Source of the DNA: Chara braunii
Taxonomy: Eukaryota > Streptophyta > Charophyceae > Charales > Characeae
DNA: 33,980 nt
Direction of reading: 5' to 3'
Assembly (NCBI GenBank): GCA_003427395.1
Contig: BFEA01000008.1
Location: forward strand, 7,183,833 to 7,217,812
The stretch's first letter is position 1, and every line of letters starts with the position of its first letter. Positions 1-9,936 of the stretch are shown here, piece after piece. The position numbers and the translations under genes are program-made. The notes beneath the pieces were generated by a model that worked only from the letters and a program-made list of their open reading frames with translations, made no database searches and was not told the DNA's origin.

Positions 1-225
1 TCATTCTTTGAGTGGCAAATTCTGACGAAAACATAATGTCGTTTTTTGGTAGTATGAAAATAGGATTAACCCAGAAATGAGTACCTAAACCAATCATCAT
101 ATCTTTGGCCAAATATCCTACAAAAAGACTTCCAAAAGCCAAAAGTATTAAAGGGATTGCCATGAGAGTATGAGTCTGACCCGCGTGTGTTATTTCTTAT
201 TTACGAGTTCACCAAGAATGAGTTG
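1..225 (-). pseudogene. nad5: Nuclear copy of mitochondrial nad5 (fragment)
   Basis: Read on the minus strand, about 1-180 translates without interruption into the signature of NADH dehydrogenase subunit 5, a membrane proton-pumping subunit of respiratory complex I. It contains the runs [31 protein letters not shown] and FILPKND, which I recognise from plant and bryophyte mitochondrial NAD5. Upstream in the same frame, about 180-225, there are two stops (TAA and TGA), so the copy is either broken there or joined to other DNA. The left edge of the window cuts it, so its full length is unknown. The rest of the window is nuclear repeat DNA, so I infer a mitochondrion-to-nucleus transfer (NUMT) and not organelle sequence. 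No intact start or neighbouring mitochondrial gene is visible. The family call is strong; the exact right boundary is not. Confidence 0.85.
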
Positions 226-1384
226 AGTCAATTCTCATATATGAATCATCCTTCGGCCTTAAATGTCAAATAAGAGAGGCCTCTCCTTCCCGTTGCGCCT
301 TTGGCTCAGATCAGACGCTTCATGTCTGCTCGAGTACATATGCGGGTGCTGCCTCCAGCAAGCAGTTTCGGAGTTCGAGCGTTTGTTACTTACCTTCCTT
401 GACCCCTCCCCCCGATCTCCAGCCTACCCCCCCGCCTCCCCCCCCCCCCCCCCCCCCCCCCCAAGCCAAAAAACAAAAACTACGTGGCTCAGGCAACCTG
501 GCCACCCAGCTGCGTACGTGCGGTCACGAGTCTGGTGACCAGATGACCGGACCCTGTTCATACCCCCCCCCCCGGGTTTGAGAATGGGGTCTACGGACTG
601 CTTTCTCCTTTGCCGCCTGCTTGGTGTTCAAATAAGACTTCCTGATTGACGGACGCGGAGCTGGGCTGGTCTTTACATGAGGAGAGAACGGAATTCAGTG
701 TCAACNAACTCTCCGGTTCCTGTCTTTTTNNTTNTTNATTGGGGTGATCACAACTGTCTATATTCTTCTCTCAACTTCTGTTTGTTTACCTTCCACTACC
801 TACTCCTAAGACTATCTAGAGGGGACCCCTGCAAGCATAGTTTTTCCTCTCTCTGTGAAGGGGAGATTTCATGTTGCCCCTTGCCCCTAATGATTAGGGT
901 ATAGGGTTGGGGCCGCCAGTGGGGGTCTGGCTAACACAAAGACCGAGACCTGCCAGTAGCTGTGCCTCCCTTTCTCATCGTCCCCCACCCTTCATCGAGT
1001 AGCAGCAGAGGCTATGGCCAACACTCTCCCACACACCACACACAACCCACTCGCGCTCACACTCACACCCGTGTTGGTCATAGACCCCGCTAATACCGAT
1101 CAGGGGTATCCAGAGGACTATCACAGTCCATTGGCACTAAGTGCGCCTCCACGTCGTGTGTTTTGTTTTTTTTGTTTCCTTTCATTTTGTTTCGTGTCTT
1201 CTTAGGAGGCAGGTCTTTACACATCACAATCAGGAAGTGGGTACTGCATTCTTATTTTGATCATCGTTACCTGCTTCCCTCATGTAAAGACCTGCCAAAA
1301 TTCCACCGAATGCCTTTTTTTGTGGTTTGCCCCCGCCTTCGTGTTCAAATAAAACTCCCTTTTTTTTTGGTTTGCCCCCGCCTT
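226..1384. other. Gene-free stretch with poly-C tracts, N bases and short repeats
   Basis: No convincing coding region. It contains poly-C runs near 427-462 and 564-575, unresolved N at 706, 730, 731, 734 and 737, an inverted repeat (annotated separately) and a T-rich patch near 1160-1200. The ORFs here are short, Pro-rich or low complexity and match nothing I recognise. Confidence 0.6.
668..1292. repeat. 15-bp inverted repeat bounding ~625 bp, with a third internal copy
   Basis: GGTCTTTACATGAGG at 668-682 is the exact reverse complement of 1278-1292. A third copy of its core, GGCAGGTCTTTACA at 1208-1221, is the exact reverse complement of 1283-1296. Termini of the TGTAAAG / CTTTACA type are usual for LTRs or small TIR elements, but I could not find a matching target duplication, so the element class is open. 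Confidence 0.5.
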
Positions 1385-1388
1385 CGCG
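1322..1388. repeat. Two-copy tandem repeat at the broken end of element 1
   Basis: A ~46-bp unit with the core GGTTTGCCCCCGCCTTCG occurs twice (about 1324-1342 and 1370-1387), separated by a T-run. It begins where homology to the integrase stops, so it marks the junction where the 3' part of retroelement 1 was lost or replaced. Confidence 0.6.
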
Positions 1389-4300
1389 TGCCTTTGACAA
1401 GAAGCTCTTGCATCCGACGAATGAAGAGAAGATGGTCGTCGCTCTCGGCTGCCCGTGGGATGATTGTGTCCAACGGAGAATTGACTGGCGAGCCATGCTC
1501 GAACTCAAAGGGCGACATCCCGATAGCCGGATGGATGGGCGAGTTGTATGCCAACTCGACATCCGGCAGCCGCTCAACCCAGTCTTTCTGGTCGGGACGA
1601 ATGAGAGTTCGAAGGAGGACCTGTGCGGTCTGATGTGCCCTCTCCGTTTGGCCATCAGTTTGGGGGTGGCGAGCCGAACTCGGCTTGAGGGATGAGCCCC
1701 ATCGATTGATGAGCGCCAACCAAAAATCGGACATGAACCGAGTGTCGCGGTCGCAGACGATCTGCTTGGAGTAACCCTTGATTCGAATCCAACCGGCGTA
1801 GAGAACCTCGGCCAACTCCGGTGCTTTGGCATGATAGTGGCAAGGCAAAAACATGGCAAACTTGGTGAGTCGGTCAACCACCGTGAGAATCCCATCCACG
1901 GCCGTCTTGTGCTTGGGGAACGGCCCGGTAATGTCCATGGCAATCGCTTCCCTTCGGCGCAAGGGGATCGGTAATGGTTGCAGTTCGCCGTACGGACGAT
2001 GATTGCGTGATTTGCAATGTCAGCAAACCTCGCATGGCTCGCAATAGCGCGTGACGTCGTCGAGAAAACAGGGCCGCCAAAAGTGCTCGCGGAGTCGGCC
2101 AATCGTGCGATTGACTCCAAAATGTTCGGTGGCGGGGGCGTCGTGGAACTCGCCAAGAAGCTGCTTGCGCAAGTGTGAATCTTGCGGCACACAAAGTAGA
2201 TCCTTCCCCCGCGAGTGAACGAGCAAGTATCCCTCTTGGATCTGATAGTGCGAAGGCGCCGGATTGGGAGAGAAACAGTTTGCGTACTTGTCGCGAAATT
2301 CCGGGTCGGCTTGATAGCCGCGGATGAAGCTGTCCTGCAAGTCATCCTCGATCTCGAAGGTTGAGTAGACTGCGGTCCAGTGGTCCAGACGCCGTGAAAG
2401 GGCATCCGCGAAATTTGACTTCCCCGGAATGTGATCGGGAAAGAAGTCGAATTGGTCGATGAAGGCCATCCAACGGGCGATGGTGGTGTTGACGGTGTCC
2501 TGAGACTTGTAGAAGACCAACGGATTGTTGTCCGTTACCCATCGGAACTGGCGTCGACCAAGGAGGAAGTGTTGCCACCTCTTGAGTGCGTGGACGAAGG
2601 CGAGAAGTTCCTTCTTGCGTGCATCATCGCTGGAGTGCACGACCGGCACTTTCTTGCCGAAGTATTCGATCGGGTGCCAGTCCACGCCATCATGTTGTTC
2701 GAGGACAGCACCAATGCCATAGCCGGACGCGTCCGCAGTGACACGTGTTGGCAATAGCAGGTCGTATATCCGCAATACCTCCGCGGAGAGCAATGCGGCC
2801 TTGAGGGCCAAGAATGATTCCCGCGCATCCGTCCCGAAGTCAAACGACTGGTTCTCGCATTGAAGCTTGGTTAAGTGAGCCGCGATCTTCGAGTACCCGT
2901 TGATGAAACGTTGGTAGTAGCCGGCAAGGCCAAGGAATGATCGGACATCCGTGACGTTCCGCGGCTCCAGCCAATCTTGGACGGCTTGAATCTTGTCCGA
3001 CAACGGACTGATGCCTCGTGGAGTAACGAAGTGGCCCAAGTATTCCAACTCTTGGCGCACGAATGCGCACTTGTCGTGGTTGGCTTTGAACTTGGCGCGC
3101 CGGAGTGTCTCCAACACTCGTCGAAGATGGTCAAGATGTTCCTCCAAGGTCCGACTATAGACGAGGATGTCGTCCAAGTAGACCAGCACGAACCGGTCCA
3201 GCATTGCACGGAACTCGTTGGTCATCGTCGCTTGAAAAGTTGTCGGGGTGTTGGTGAGTCCAAAAGGCATGACGACCCACTCGAAGAGCCAGTACGGTGT
3301 CTTGAACGCGGTCTTGTAGCGATCTTGCGGCCGAATCGAGATCTGATGGTATCCTGACTTCAAGTCTAGTTTGGAAAAAAAATTCGCACTGCCCAAGCGC
3401 TCCAGAAGGTCGTCAATACGAGGAAGAGGTCCCGCGTTCTTGACGGTTTGAGCATTGAGCTTGCGATAATCGATGCATAGGCGAAGGTCCTTGTTCTTCT
3501 TTCGAACGAAGAGAACCGGCGCACCATAGGGTGAGCTGTTAGGCCGGATCCAGCCTTTGTCCAACAAGTCATTGAGCTGCGCGCGGAGTACTGTAAGTTC
3601 CTCCTCGCTCATGCGATAAATGCAACCTCTTGGCAGCACGGCACCGGCCTCGAGAATGATCTCGTGCGCGATGGTTCGAAGAAAACATAAGCCTATCTCT
3701 TCGGTCCGCTCGTAAGCGCAAGTGGCCCGAAAAGATTTGGCTGTTACAACTTGGCATCGGATCGAAGGGTGCGGGAGAGGAATAGTAGTACATGGTACTT
3801 CGGCGCCAAATGTGTCGCGAACCGTAAGTGTCCGCCAATGGAAGTTAAACCGTGTGATCCGCACTTGCAAGCCAAGGCATGCCCAGAAGGATGTCGAAGT
3901 CCGTGTCCAAGACGTCAAACGTCACCGGTTCGCATGCATGAGGTGCGAAATAAATCGGGACGACTTCGATGTAGCGATCAAGGAGTTGTTGCGTTCTTCC
4001 GTCCGCCAACTTGATCGACATAGGGTGTGCCTTCCTTCGAACTTGTGGTCAAAGGCCGACCCTTTGCATGAAGGACTGGCTAATGAAGTTGCGAGTCGCG
4101 CCGCTATCCAGCAAAGCGCTGCAGGGTGCTTGCCCGATTTGGATGCGGACATAAAGGAGCGGTGCGTTGTTGTCGTCGTACCGCTGCTTGCGAAACTCGC
4201 GGGCCACCTTGCTCACATACGCAAGAATGTCCCCCACCGCGACTTCGTCCTCCGTCGGCGAAGTTGGTGGTGCATAGAAGGCTAGGTATGTATGGAGATG

Positions 4301-4675
4301 AGCGCTAAGAGCTGCGCATTGCAGCTTCGGTAAGCAGCCGGTGGAAGGGAGAGGAAGCCATGCAAAATCCTCGGGCGTCAACGGGTCCAAGTCCTCTATG
4401 TTGAACGCGCGCGCCGAATCCCGTGAAGGTCCACTTGAAGACGAATCAATGTCGCTGCTTCCGAACGGAGAAGAGACCGCACATACATCCTGTCCTTGGG
4501 CTCGTAAATTCAGCGAAGGTACGAGCCGGGCAGCATAGTCCTCGAAGCAATGAAGAATGGGAGGACTTACGACTTCTGCATGTGCCCCCGAACCGAGGGA
4601 GGTTACTCGTACGGCAACCGGTTCCGTAGGCGTCGAGAGTGCCGTCGCATCACTCTTGGCGGTGCTCACTTTCCC
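1385..4675 (-). pseudogene. pol: Element 1 pol: protease-RT-RNase H-integrase, broken
   Basis: Polyprotein that processes itself, copies element RNA into DNA and inserts it. Domains in order: long N-terminal region, then aspartic protease motif LLDSGATRNF (catalytic D near 4106-4108); RT about 3500-2870 with the YLDD box at 3169-3180; RNase H about 2770-2390 with its acidic residues in TADAS, KKELLA, TDNN and ADALSRR; integrase zinc domain ending CEPCEVC; integrase core with D (1933-1935), D (1750-1752) and E (1642-1644), the last two 35 residues apart as expected. Lesions: in-frame TGA at 4049-4051, one extra base in the A-run (plus strand) near 3847-3849, in-frame TGA at 2020-2022, then loss of everything after about 1385. 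The frame begins in the -1 register of gag, not at an ATG. Certain as a gypsy pol; not functional as it stands. Confidence 0.93.
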
Positions 4676-6179
4676 GACTGGGCGGTACCCTTGGCCTTCG
4701 TGGGACAGCTCGCTGTCTCATGTGCTGAGTTGTTGCACCACAAGCAATAGCGGTACTTGGTGCGGACGCGGTACCCGCGCTCCGTAAGCCCGTACGCTGT
4801 CCAAGGTCCTTGCTCTTGAGCTGCTTGCCCGGGCCCAGAAGAAGTAGTGGTGTTCGTCTTCGTCTTGCCGCGTCCTCGTCCTTTGGCGGGGCGGCCACCA
4901 TTCTGGGCAGCTGCGAGTCTGTCTCCCTCGTCAGACGAAACAGCCTCGTTTAGAATTAAAGGGTCGCTAGGCGTTGCCGCTGCGACCACGGCCACTTTCG
5001 GCCGATGCTGATGCGCGCCCTGGCCGGCAGTCGACGAGTGGCCCGTATTCCGGGCTGCCAAATTTGTCATGATGATCTGCGCGACTTTGTTGAAGAGTTC
5101 CTCACTTGTGTTGAGGTTCTCGGTGACTTGATGAAGTAAAGCTTGATGCCGTCGAAGTTCATCGGCAACTTGGGCGTGCTTGCCAACCGTTGGAACTCAA
5201 AAATCCAGTCTCCGCTTGGCATGCTGTTCTGCGAAAACGTCATCAGCTTGTCCATCGCCTGGTGCTCGGGCGGTTCTACTTGGAAACGCTTCTTCCATGC
5301 CGCCGTGAGGTCCGCCCAGGTGATGTACTTGTGTAACTCGGTGACTGTACATGCATGTGCGGACAGCATGTTGTCCAACCATGCCTGACACGCGCCTCCC
5401 GAGCGGGAGTACAAATATGCATGCCGGTTCGCGTCGATGACGTGGTGGATGTCCAGCTTGAGTTCAAAATGGCGCCACCATTGGATGGGGTCGGTCTTCG
5501 ATGCGTCACAGAAGATCGGGAGCCCATCGAACTTGGCAATAGTTTTGCGTGTCGTTGCGCTAGGGCCGGCCGCTGCAGAAACCTGTTGTTGCAGCTGCTG
5601 TGCCCCAGTCTTAAGTGTTCCCATGTCTATCTCCAAGACATTGACGCGGTTGACGAGATAGGAGGGGCCGACGCTGGTGTTGGCGGTGGCGACCTGCTGC
5701 TCCAGCTGTTGTATGCGCTTGAGCATCTGGTCCACCGACTGCTGTAACACCTTGTTGGTGTGGTCGAGGGAGTGGATGTCCTCCTGCTGTGCGATACAAG
5801 TTGCAAGGAGGTCAGTGACACGGTTGACCAGATGAGATACCCTGCTCCCGTAGTCGACGGATTCGCCGCTCTCGGCCTCCCTCTGCCAGTCCTTGGCCTG
5901 TGCGTGTAATGCACCTTCCTCCCTGAATATAACTTCGCGTCGCCGCACGCGTTCTTCATCAGCGGCCTTGGCTGCTGCTGCCGTGTGCTTCGGCCGCTGT
6001 TCTTCAGCCAGAAGACGCAGTCGCTCTGCCTCTGCCTCTCTCTTCTTCTGTGCTGCTGCCGCTGCTTCTACCCGTTGCTTGCTTTCGGCTATGGCCGCCA
6101 ACCGTGCCTCATAGGCCTCGTCAGACTCACCTGCTTTCTGGTCCATCGCTGCTGTCTGCGAGCGAGTAAGTATGGTCAT
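4666..6179 (-). pseudogene. gag: Element 1 gag with CCHC zinc knuckle, one frameshift
   Basis: Structural protein that packages element RNA. The ATG at 6179 opens a 370-codon frame. The N-terminal half is charged and Ala/Glu/Gln/Arg-rich, probably coiled coil (about residues 20-200). A retrotransposon gag domain follows, with WWRHFELKL, AWLDNML, WADLTAAWKKRF and IFEFQRLA. The frame is lost near 5138-5141, apparently by a single-base deletion, and the C-terminal 130 residues continue in another frame to TGA at 4666-4668. That part holds the nucleic-acid-binding knuckle CLWCNNSAHETASC (4705-4746), an exact CX2CX4HX4C. Between them lies a Lys/Arg/Gly-rich stretch (GRGRGKTK). Apart from the one frameshift the gene looks complete. 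Confidence 0.88.
4669..4675 (-). promoter_or_regulatory. Putative -1 ribosomal frameshift site between gag and pol
   Basis: The last gag codons read GGA AAG TGA, preceded by G, giving the heptamer G GGA AAG in the gag frame. This fits the X XXY YYZ rule for -1 slippage exactly. Slipping back one base gives GGG AAA GTG AGC, which is precisely the frame that runs on into the protease. A 6-bp stem (AGAGTG / CACTCT) lies about 12 nt downstream, and loop bases could pair with a CCGT further on; that folding is only suggestive. Confidence 0.65.
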
Positions 6180-7393
6180 GCGCTGCAGGTCCCTGACGTT
6201 GCCTGCCGAAGTGAGGACTTACCCAGTCTGCAACTGCAGGTGAATGGGCAGTTGAGAAGGACGGAGAAGGGATGAAGAGTTGGGGTGGAGAGAAGGGGAG
6301 TGGGCAATCGAATGGGTCGCCCAGATATGGAGCCACTAATAAAAAAAAAATTGGATTTTTTTGCAAAGATTTCGAAAAAAAAAAAAGAAGGAAAAATTTC
6401 GAATTTGCAAGTTCAGTGGGCCCCTGAAGTATCCCCTCAGCAGTTAATTCGAAGAAAAGAAAGAAAAAAAAAAATTCGAATTTCACACTGCAAATGAATC
6501 AAAATATCAAATGGAGATGATGGGACTAGCTGGACTGTGAAACAGTAGGGAAAATACCAATTTCTGCAAGTCCATAAAATTCCGAGATAAAAAAAAATTC
6601 GGAATATGTTAGGTGAGAGTATGCGTAGTTTGAAAACAAACACTTGCAAGAGAGATTTCCCGAAAATACTTTTTGAAACTCAGATTGACGGGCAATGTCA
6701 AAATGTCCGTACTCCCCCAGACTGCGTGAAAAACAGAATGCAGGGGGTTTCCCAAAATTCGAAAAAAAAAGAAGATGATTTTCAGAAAAAAAAATTCGGA
6801 ATTGGAAAACGAATTTCAGAAAAATTTTCGGAATTGAAAAATGAATTTCAGAAAAATTTTCGAAATTGAACGACGAATTTCATAAAAAATTCCGAAATTG
6901 AAAAACGAATTTCAGAATAGTTTCCGAAATTAAAAAACGAATTTCAGAAAAAATTTCGGGATAACGGGAATTTTCGTAACGGAATATGATCGAAGATTTG
7001 AAACTTTTCAAAAAGAATTACCGGACTTCTATGCCGCGAAATTTCGAATTTCAGAAACAAAAAAAAAATCGAAATGACGAATTTCAAAAAAATTCGCGGG
7101 ATTTCTCGAAATAACGGATAGGTGCAGGATTTCGGTTCTGCTATTGCGATTTAGCACAAGAAAAAAAATAGCGGGAAAACGAAATCCAAAGAGGAGAAAA
7201 AATTTCGATTTTGGCAGTTAGGTCGGAATCTGCGATTTTGAGGACTAATTAGTGTGCCCTAATCAATCAATCAATCAGGGTTAATCAATCAATCAATTAA
7301 CCCAGGGTCAATCGATCAATCAATCCTAACTTACCCGATCGATCTTGGGTTGTCCCGCGCTCGCGTCAGATCAGGTTCATCCTGATTCACACG
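6180..7393 (-). other. Element 1 5' leader, AT-rich, non-coding
   Basis: The ~1.2 kb between primer site and gag start is A/T-rich and has no supported ORF. It holds a 32-bp satellite (6779-6962) and AATC tracts near 7260-7325, including an 8-bp inverted repeat, GGGTTAAT / ATTAACCC. A leader of this length probably carries the packaging signal, but no element for that can be read directly. Confidence 0.6.
6779..6962. repeat. 32-bp tandem repeat, about 6 copies
   Basis: The core GAATTTCAG recurs at 6811, 6843, 6875, 6907 and 6939, exactly every 32 bases, with a degenerate copy about 32 bases earlier. Each unit has the form GAAATTG, A-run, CGAATTTCAG, A-run. Diverged copies of the same motif continue to about 7095. 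Confidence 0.8.
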
Positions 7394-7396
7394 CGT

Positions 7397-7409
7397 GGCT
7401 CCGATACCA
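7397..7409 (-). other. Primer binding site (initiator tRNA-Met) of element 1
   Basis: The minus strand reads TGGTATCGGAGCC, one mismatch from the plant initiator-tRNA-Met primer site TGGTATCAGAGCC. It lies four bases inside the CA end of the LTR, the expected place for priming minus-strand DNA synthesis. Confidence 0.8.
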
Positions 7410-7413
7410 AAAC

Positions 7414-8718
7414 TGACGCATGTCCAGTGGGACAATGCGCGGGGAGCCAAGTATCCGCTATGTGATGAAAAGGACTGAAATGGACAATGCGAGGTCAGCG
7501 CAGCATCAACAAGCAATGTACATTCCGGATACATACAAGATGGCACAAAATGGCACAGCGGAAGACTTAAAGAGAACATCTGATCTGATCTGGACTGACC
7601 CGACATCCATCACACATCACACATGAGAGAGAGAGAGAAGGGACCGCAATCATGGAAGTAAGGTCCCTTCCTCACACACATACATGGGGAAATACCACGG
7701 ATGAGAGATGGGGGAGGGACGAGACGAGGAGGAAGGAGGCGAGGGAGTAGACCAAGATCGCAATAGCGAAGTCCCAAAAAATAGTCCCTTGCCGAGTGTC
7801 CAATCAATGTCTGTCCCAGAAATGTCGAATCAGATCCTGGGCAATGCGCCCAGCCTAACCTCTGCCTGAATCCCTAGTGACGACCTCTCACACTCTCAGC
7901 TTCGAAGAAGAAGATGAGAAAGAGGAGGAAGGGGGGAGAAGAGAGAGAGAGAGGGAGAGAGAGAGAGATGGAGGAGGGAGAGAAGAGATGTCCTCCTCGC
8001 TATCTCACCTGCAGGTTGCTGCCACCGTACTGACTGTGTCCGTCATCGTGTGCAGGTACCGCGGGGAGCCCAGCTATGGGGCCAGGTAAGCTCGCCGACT
8101 GCAGGTATGGCCTCCACCACTCCCTCTCCTCTCTACTCCGCAGCCTAGCGCAGTATAGCGCTCTCCTAACCAGCAGCGTGTCGCCCAGAAGTGAGCTACT
8201 CGAACTGTCCCTTGCCCAGCCGTGGCCCAGCTATTTGTAGCGCTGGGCGGCTGGGCCTACCTGGTACTGGCCTCAGAAAACAGCCCAGGTGGTCTGGGTC
8301 CCTACCGGATGTCCAGACCCTGCTGCTGATGCGGCATGGCGCAGAACTGCGCCTGGCCTAAAATCGGCCACCTTCTGGTGCACCTGGCCCAAGGTGCCGT
8401 CTCGGGTCCTGCAGGACCGAAACGACGCCTGCACCTACCGGTTTGGCGCCAAAATGCGCCTGGCCTCGTTTCGGGCCTGCCTCCGGTGTACCCAGTCCCA
8501 AGGTCCGGCCTTGGGGCTGCCAGTCCGAAACGGCACCTGAACAGACAAAAACAAGACAGCACAAGTAAAATAGAACCTATCTACCTAGTGTGCGGCCTAG
8601 GGCCTGGAGGGCCGCCGTGGGCCTCCAGGGCGCGGGCTGGATGGTACGCGGCGTGGGGGCCCCTCAGCAACCGTCGGGCCCCTCAAATGGGGCCCGTGTG
8701 CAGGCGCAGCATGTAACA
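7414..8718 (-). repeat. 5' LTR of element 1
   Basis: Bounded on the minus strand by TGTTACATGC at 8718 and ...ATGCGTCA at 7414, next to the primer site; ~1305 bp. A TATA-like CTACAAATAG lies at 8240-8231, a reasonable promoter position. The part nearest the primer site contains AG-rich tracts (7625-7640, 7900-7990). No second copy exists in the window, so the outer boundary rests on the TG terminus alone and could be off. Confidence 0.6.
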
Positions 8719-8865
8719 CCTGGTCACTGCCCTAGCTATGGCGAACATCTGTGCACATCACTGATGTTCAAAGGTTTTTTTTTTTTTTTTTGAAAGCGGG
8801 ATTGTACTGCGCTCATTGAGATCTGTCATTTTCCACTGAGAAACTTTGAAACTTCAATTTTTTTT

Positions 8866-9275
8866 GGGGGGGGGGGGGGGGGGGGGGGGGGGTTGGGGAC
8901 AATCGAGAGGAGGGGGAGGAAGAAGAAGAAGAAGAGGAAGAGGAGGAGGAGGAGGAGGAGGAGAAAAGAGGAGGACGTGGAGAGGAGAGCAAGAAGAGGA
9001 GGAGGAGGAGGAGGAGGAGAAAAGAGGAGTAGGTGTAGAAAAGAGCAAGAAGAAGGAGGAGGAGGAGGAGAAAAGAGGGGGAGGAGGAGGAGGAAGGAGG
9101 AGGATGAGGAGGAGGAGAAAGAAGAAGAAGAAGAAGAAGAAGAAGAAGAAGAAGAAGAGGAAGAGGAGGAGGAGGAGGAGGAGGAGGAAGAAGAAGAGAA
9201 GTAGGAGGAGGAGGAGGAGGAGAAAAGAGGAGGAGGAGGCAAAGAAAAGAGCAAGAAGAAGAGGAGGAGGAAACA
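8866..9275. repeat. Poly-G plus GGA/GAA polypurine microsatellite
   Basis: Twenty-seven consecutive G are followed, after a short gap, by about 370 bases of GGA, GAA and GAGG repeats with only scattered pyrimidines. Such strand asymmetry can form G-quadruplex and triplex (H-DNA) structures. It ends about 660 bp upstream of the Nudix start codon. Confidence 0.85.
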
Positions 9276-9350
9276 TCAGGAGGAGGAGGGGGGTCGGTTC
9301 TTCGATGTGCAGCTATGGCTGCGGGGGGTCGGTTCTCCCAACAACACATA

Positions 9351-9431
9351 AGAAAAAGAAGAAGAAGAAGAAATAAGAAGAAGAAATAATAATAATAATA
9401 ATAATAATAATAAGAAGAAGAAGAAGAAGAA
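9351..9431. repeat. GAA / TAA trinucleotide microsatellite
   Basis: Runs of GAA flank about nine TAA units (roughly 9386-9412), followed by more GAA and an A-run. Confidence 0.8.
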
Positions 9432-9594
9432 TGTACATAAAAAAAAAAACCCCCCCTACAACGAACGTACTCACCGCCGTCGATGAAGCAAGGGGGCAAG
9501 TTTTTGGACGTGAAGCGATGGCTGCAGGGGGGCAGCTGCATGAACGCACGGAGGGAGCGGAGAGCGAAAAAGAAAGAAAGCAAGAAAAAAGAGA

Positions 9595-9631
<37 letters not shown>

Positions 9632-9808
9632 TCCCGCCCAACAGCAGGGCAAATGACTGGTATGGTTCGGCATCGCTATGAAGGTTTCCTCTTGTAGGTG
9701 ATGCTAGACTGGTGTACCGAGTCGTGTTGCTAGACGAGTAGAAGCGAGCCACGGCTTAGCTGTTGGACGACTGCCCTCCATTGATGGATGGGTGGTCATC
9801 TGCAAATG

Positions 9809-9909
9809 GTAAGAAAAAGAGGGTGATCATTGGATTTCGCTTTCCGGGGCTGGCAGGAGTGGTACGCAGTACTTGATTGAGAGAGGCCAACTGATTTTGT
9901 TCTGTGCAG
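9809..9909 (+). other. Possible 5'UTR intron of the Nudix gene
   Basis: A strong donor GTAAGA at 9809 and a pyrimidine-rich acceptor ending TTCTGTGCAG at 9909 bound 101 bases, 27 bases before the ATG. Both sites fit plant consensus. The sequence alone cannot prove splicing. Confidence 0.4.
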
Positions 9910-9936
9910 GAGCTAATTAATTAGTTCGGTAACAAA

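Larger units (their letters stand above)
1385..8718 (-). mobile_element. Ty3/gypsy LTR retrotransposon, element 1 (3'-truncated)
   Basis: Read on the minus strand the order is 5' LTR (8718-7414), primer binding site, ~1.2 kb leader, gag with zinc knuckle, protease, reverse transcriptase, RNase H, integrase. Integrase after RNase H is the defining order of the Ty3/gypsy group. Most catalytic residues survive and only four coding lesions are visible, so the copy looks fairly young. It stops inside the integrase C-terminal region near 1385: no polypurine tract, chromodomain or 3' LTR follows, and nothing resembling the 5' LTR occurs at 1-1385. The five bases outside the LTR (8719-8723, cctgg) cannot be tested as a target duplication because the other end is missing. 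Confidence 0.9.
8719..9808. other. Gene-free polypurine region between LTR and Nudix gene
   Basis: Holds a T-run (about 8775-8791), a run of 27 G (8866-8892), a nearly unbroken GGA/GAA polypurine tract (8905-9275), a GAA/TAA block (9351-9431) and an (AG)n tract (about 9596-9631). Long reading frames across it are Glu/Arg/Gly-rich or Ser/Leu/Pro-rich translations of the repeats and are not genes. Confidence 0.8.

Noticed and set aside
1163-1695. Plus-strand frames over the integrase region
   Set aside because: They are antisense shadows of the element 1 integrase, which carries the D, D and E motifs on the minus strand.
2431-2757. Plus-strand 108-codon frame
   Set aside because: Antisense shadow of the element 1 RNase H.
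6779-6962. CRISPR-like regular 32-bp spacing
   Set aside because: Units are contiguous with no unique spacers, and the genome is eukaryotic.
8774-8830. T-run as another SINE-like tail
   Set aside because: The following bases resemble the family only for a few positions (TTGAAAGCG) and the diagnostic core is missing.
8813-9673. Long open frames rich in Ser/Pro/Leu (minus) or Arg/Glu/Gly (plus)
   Set aside because: They are translations of the GGA/GAA polypurine tract and disappear outside it.
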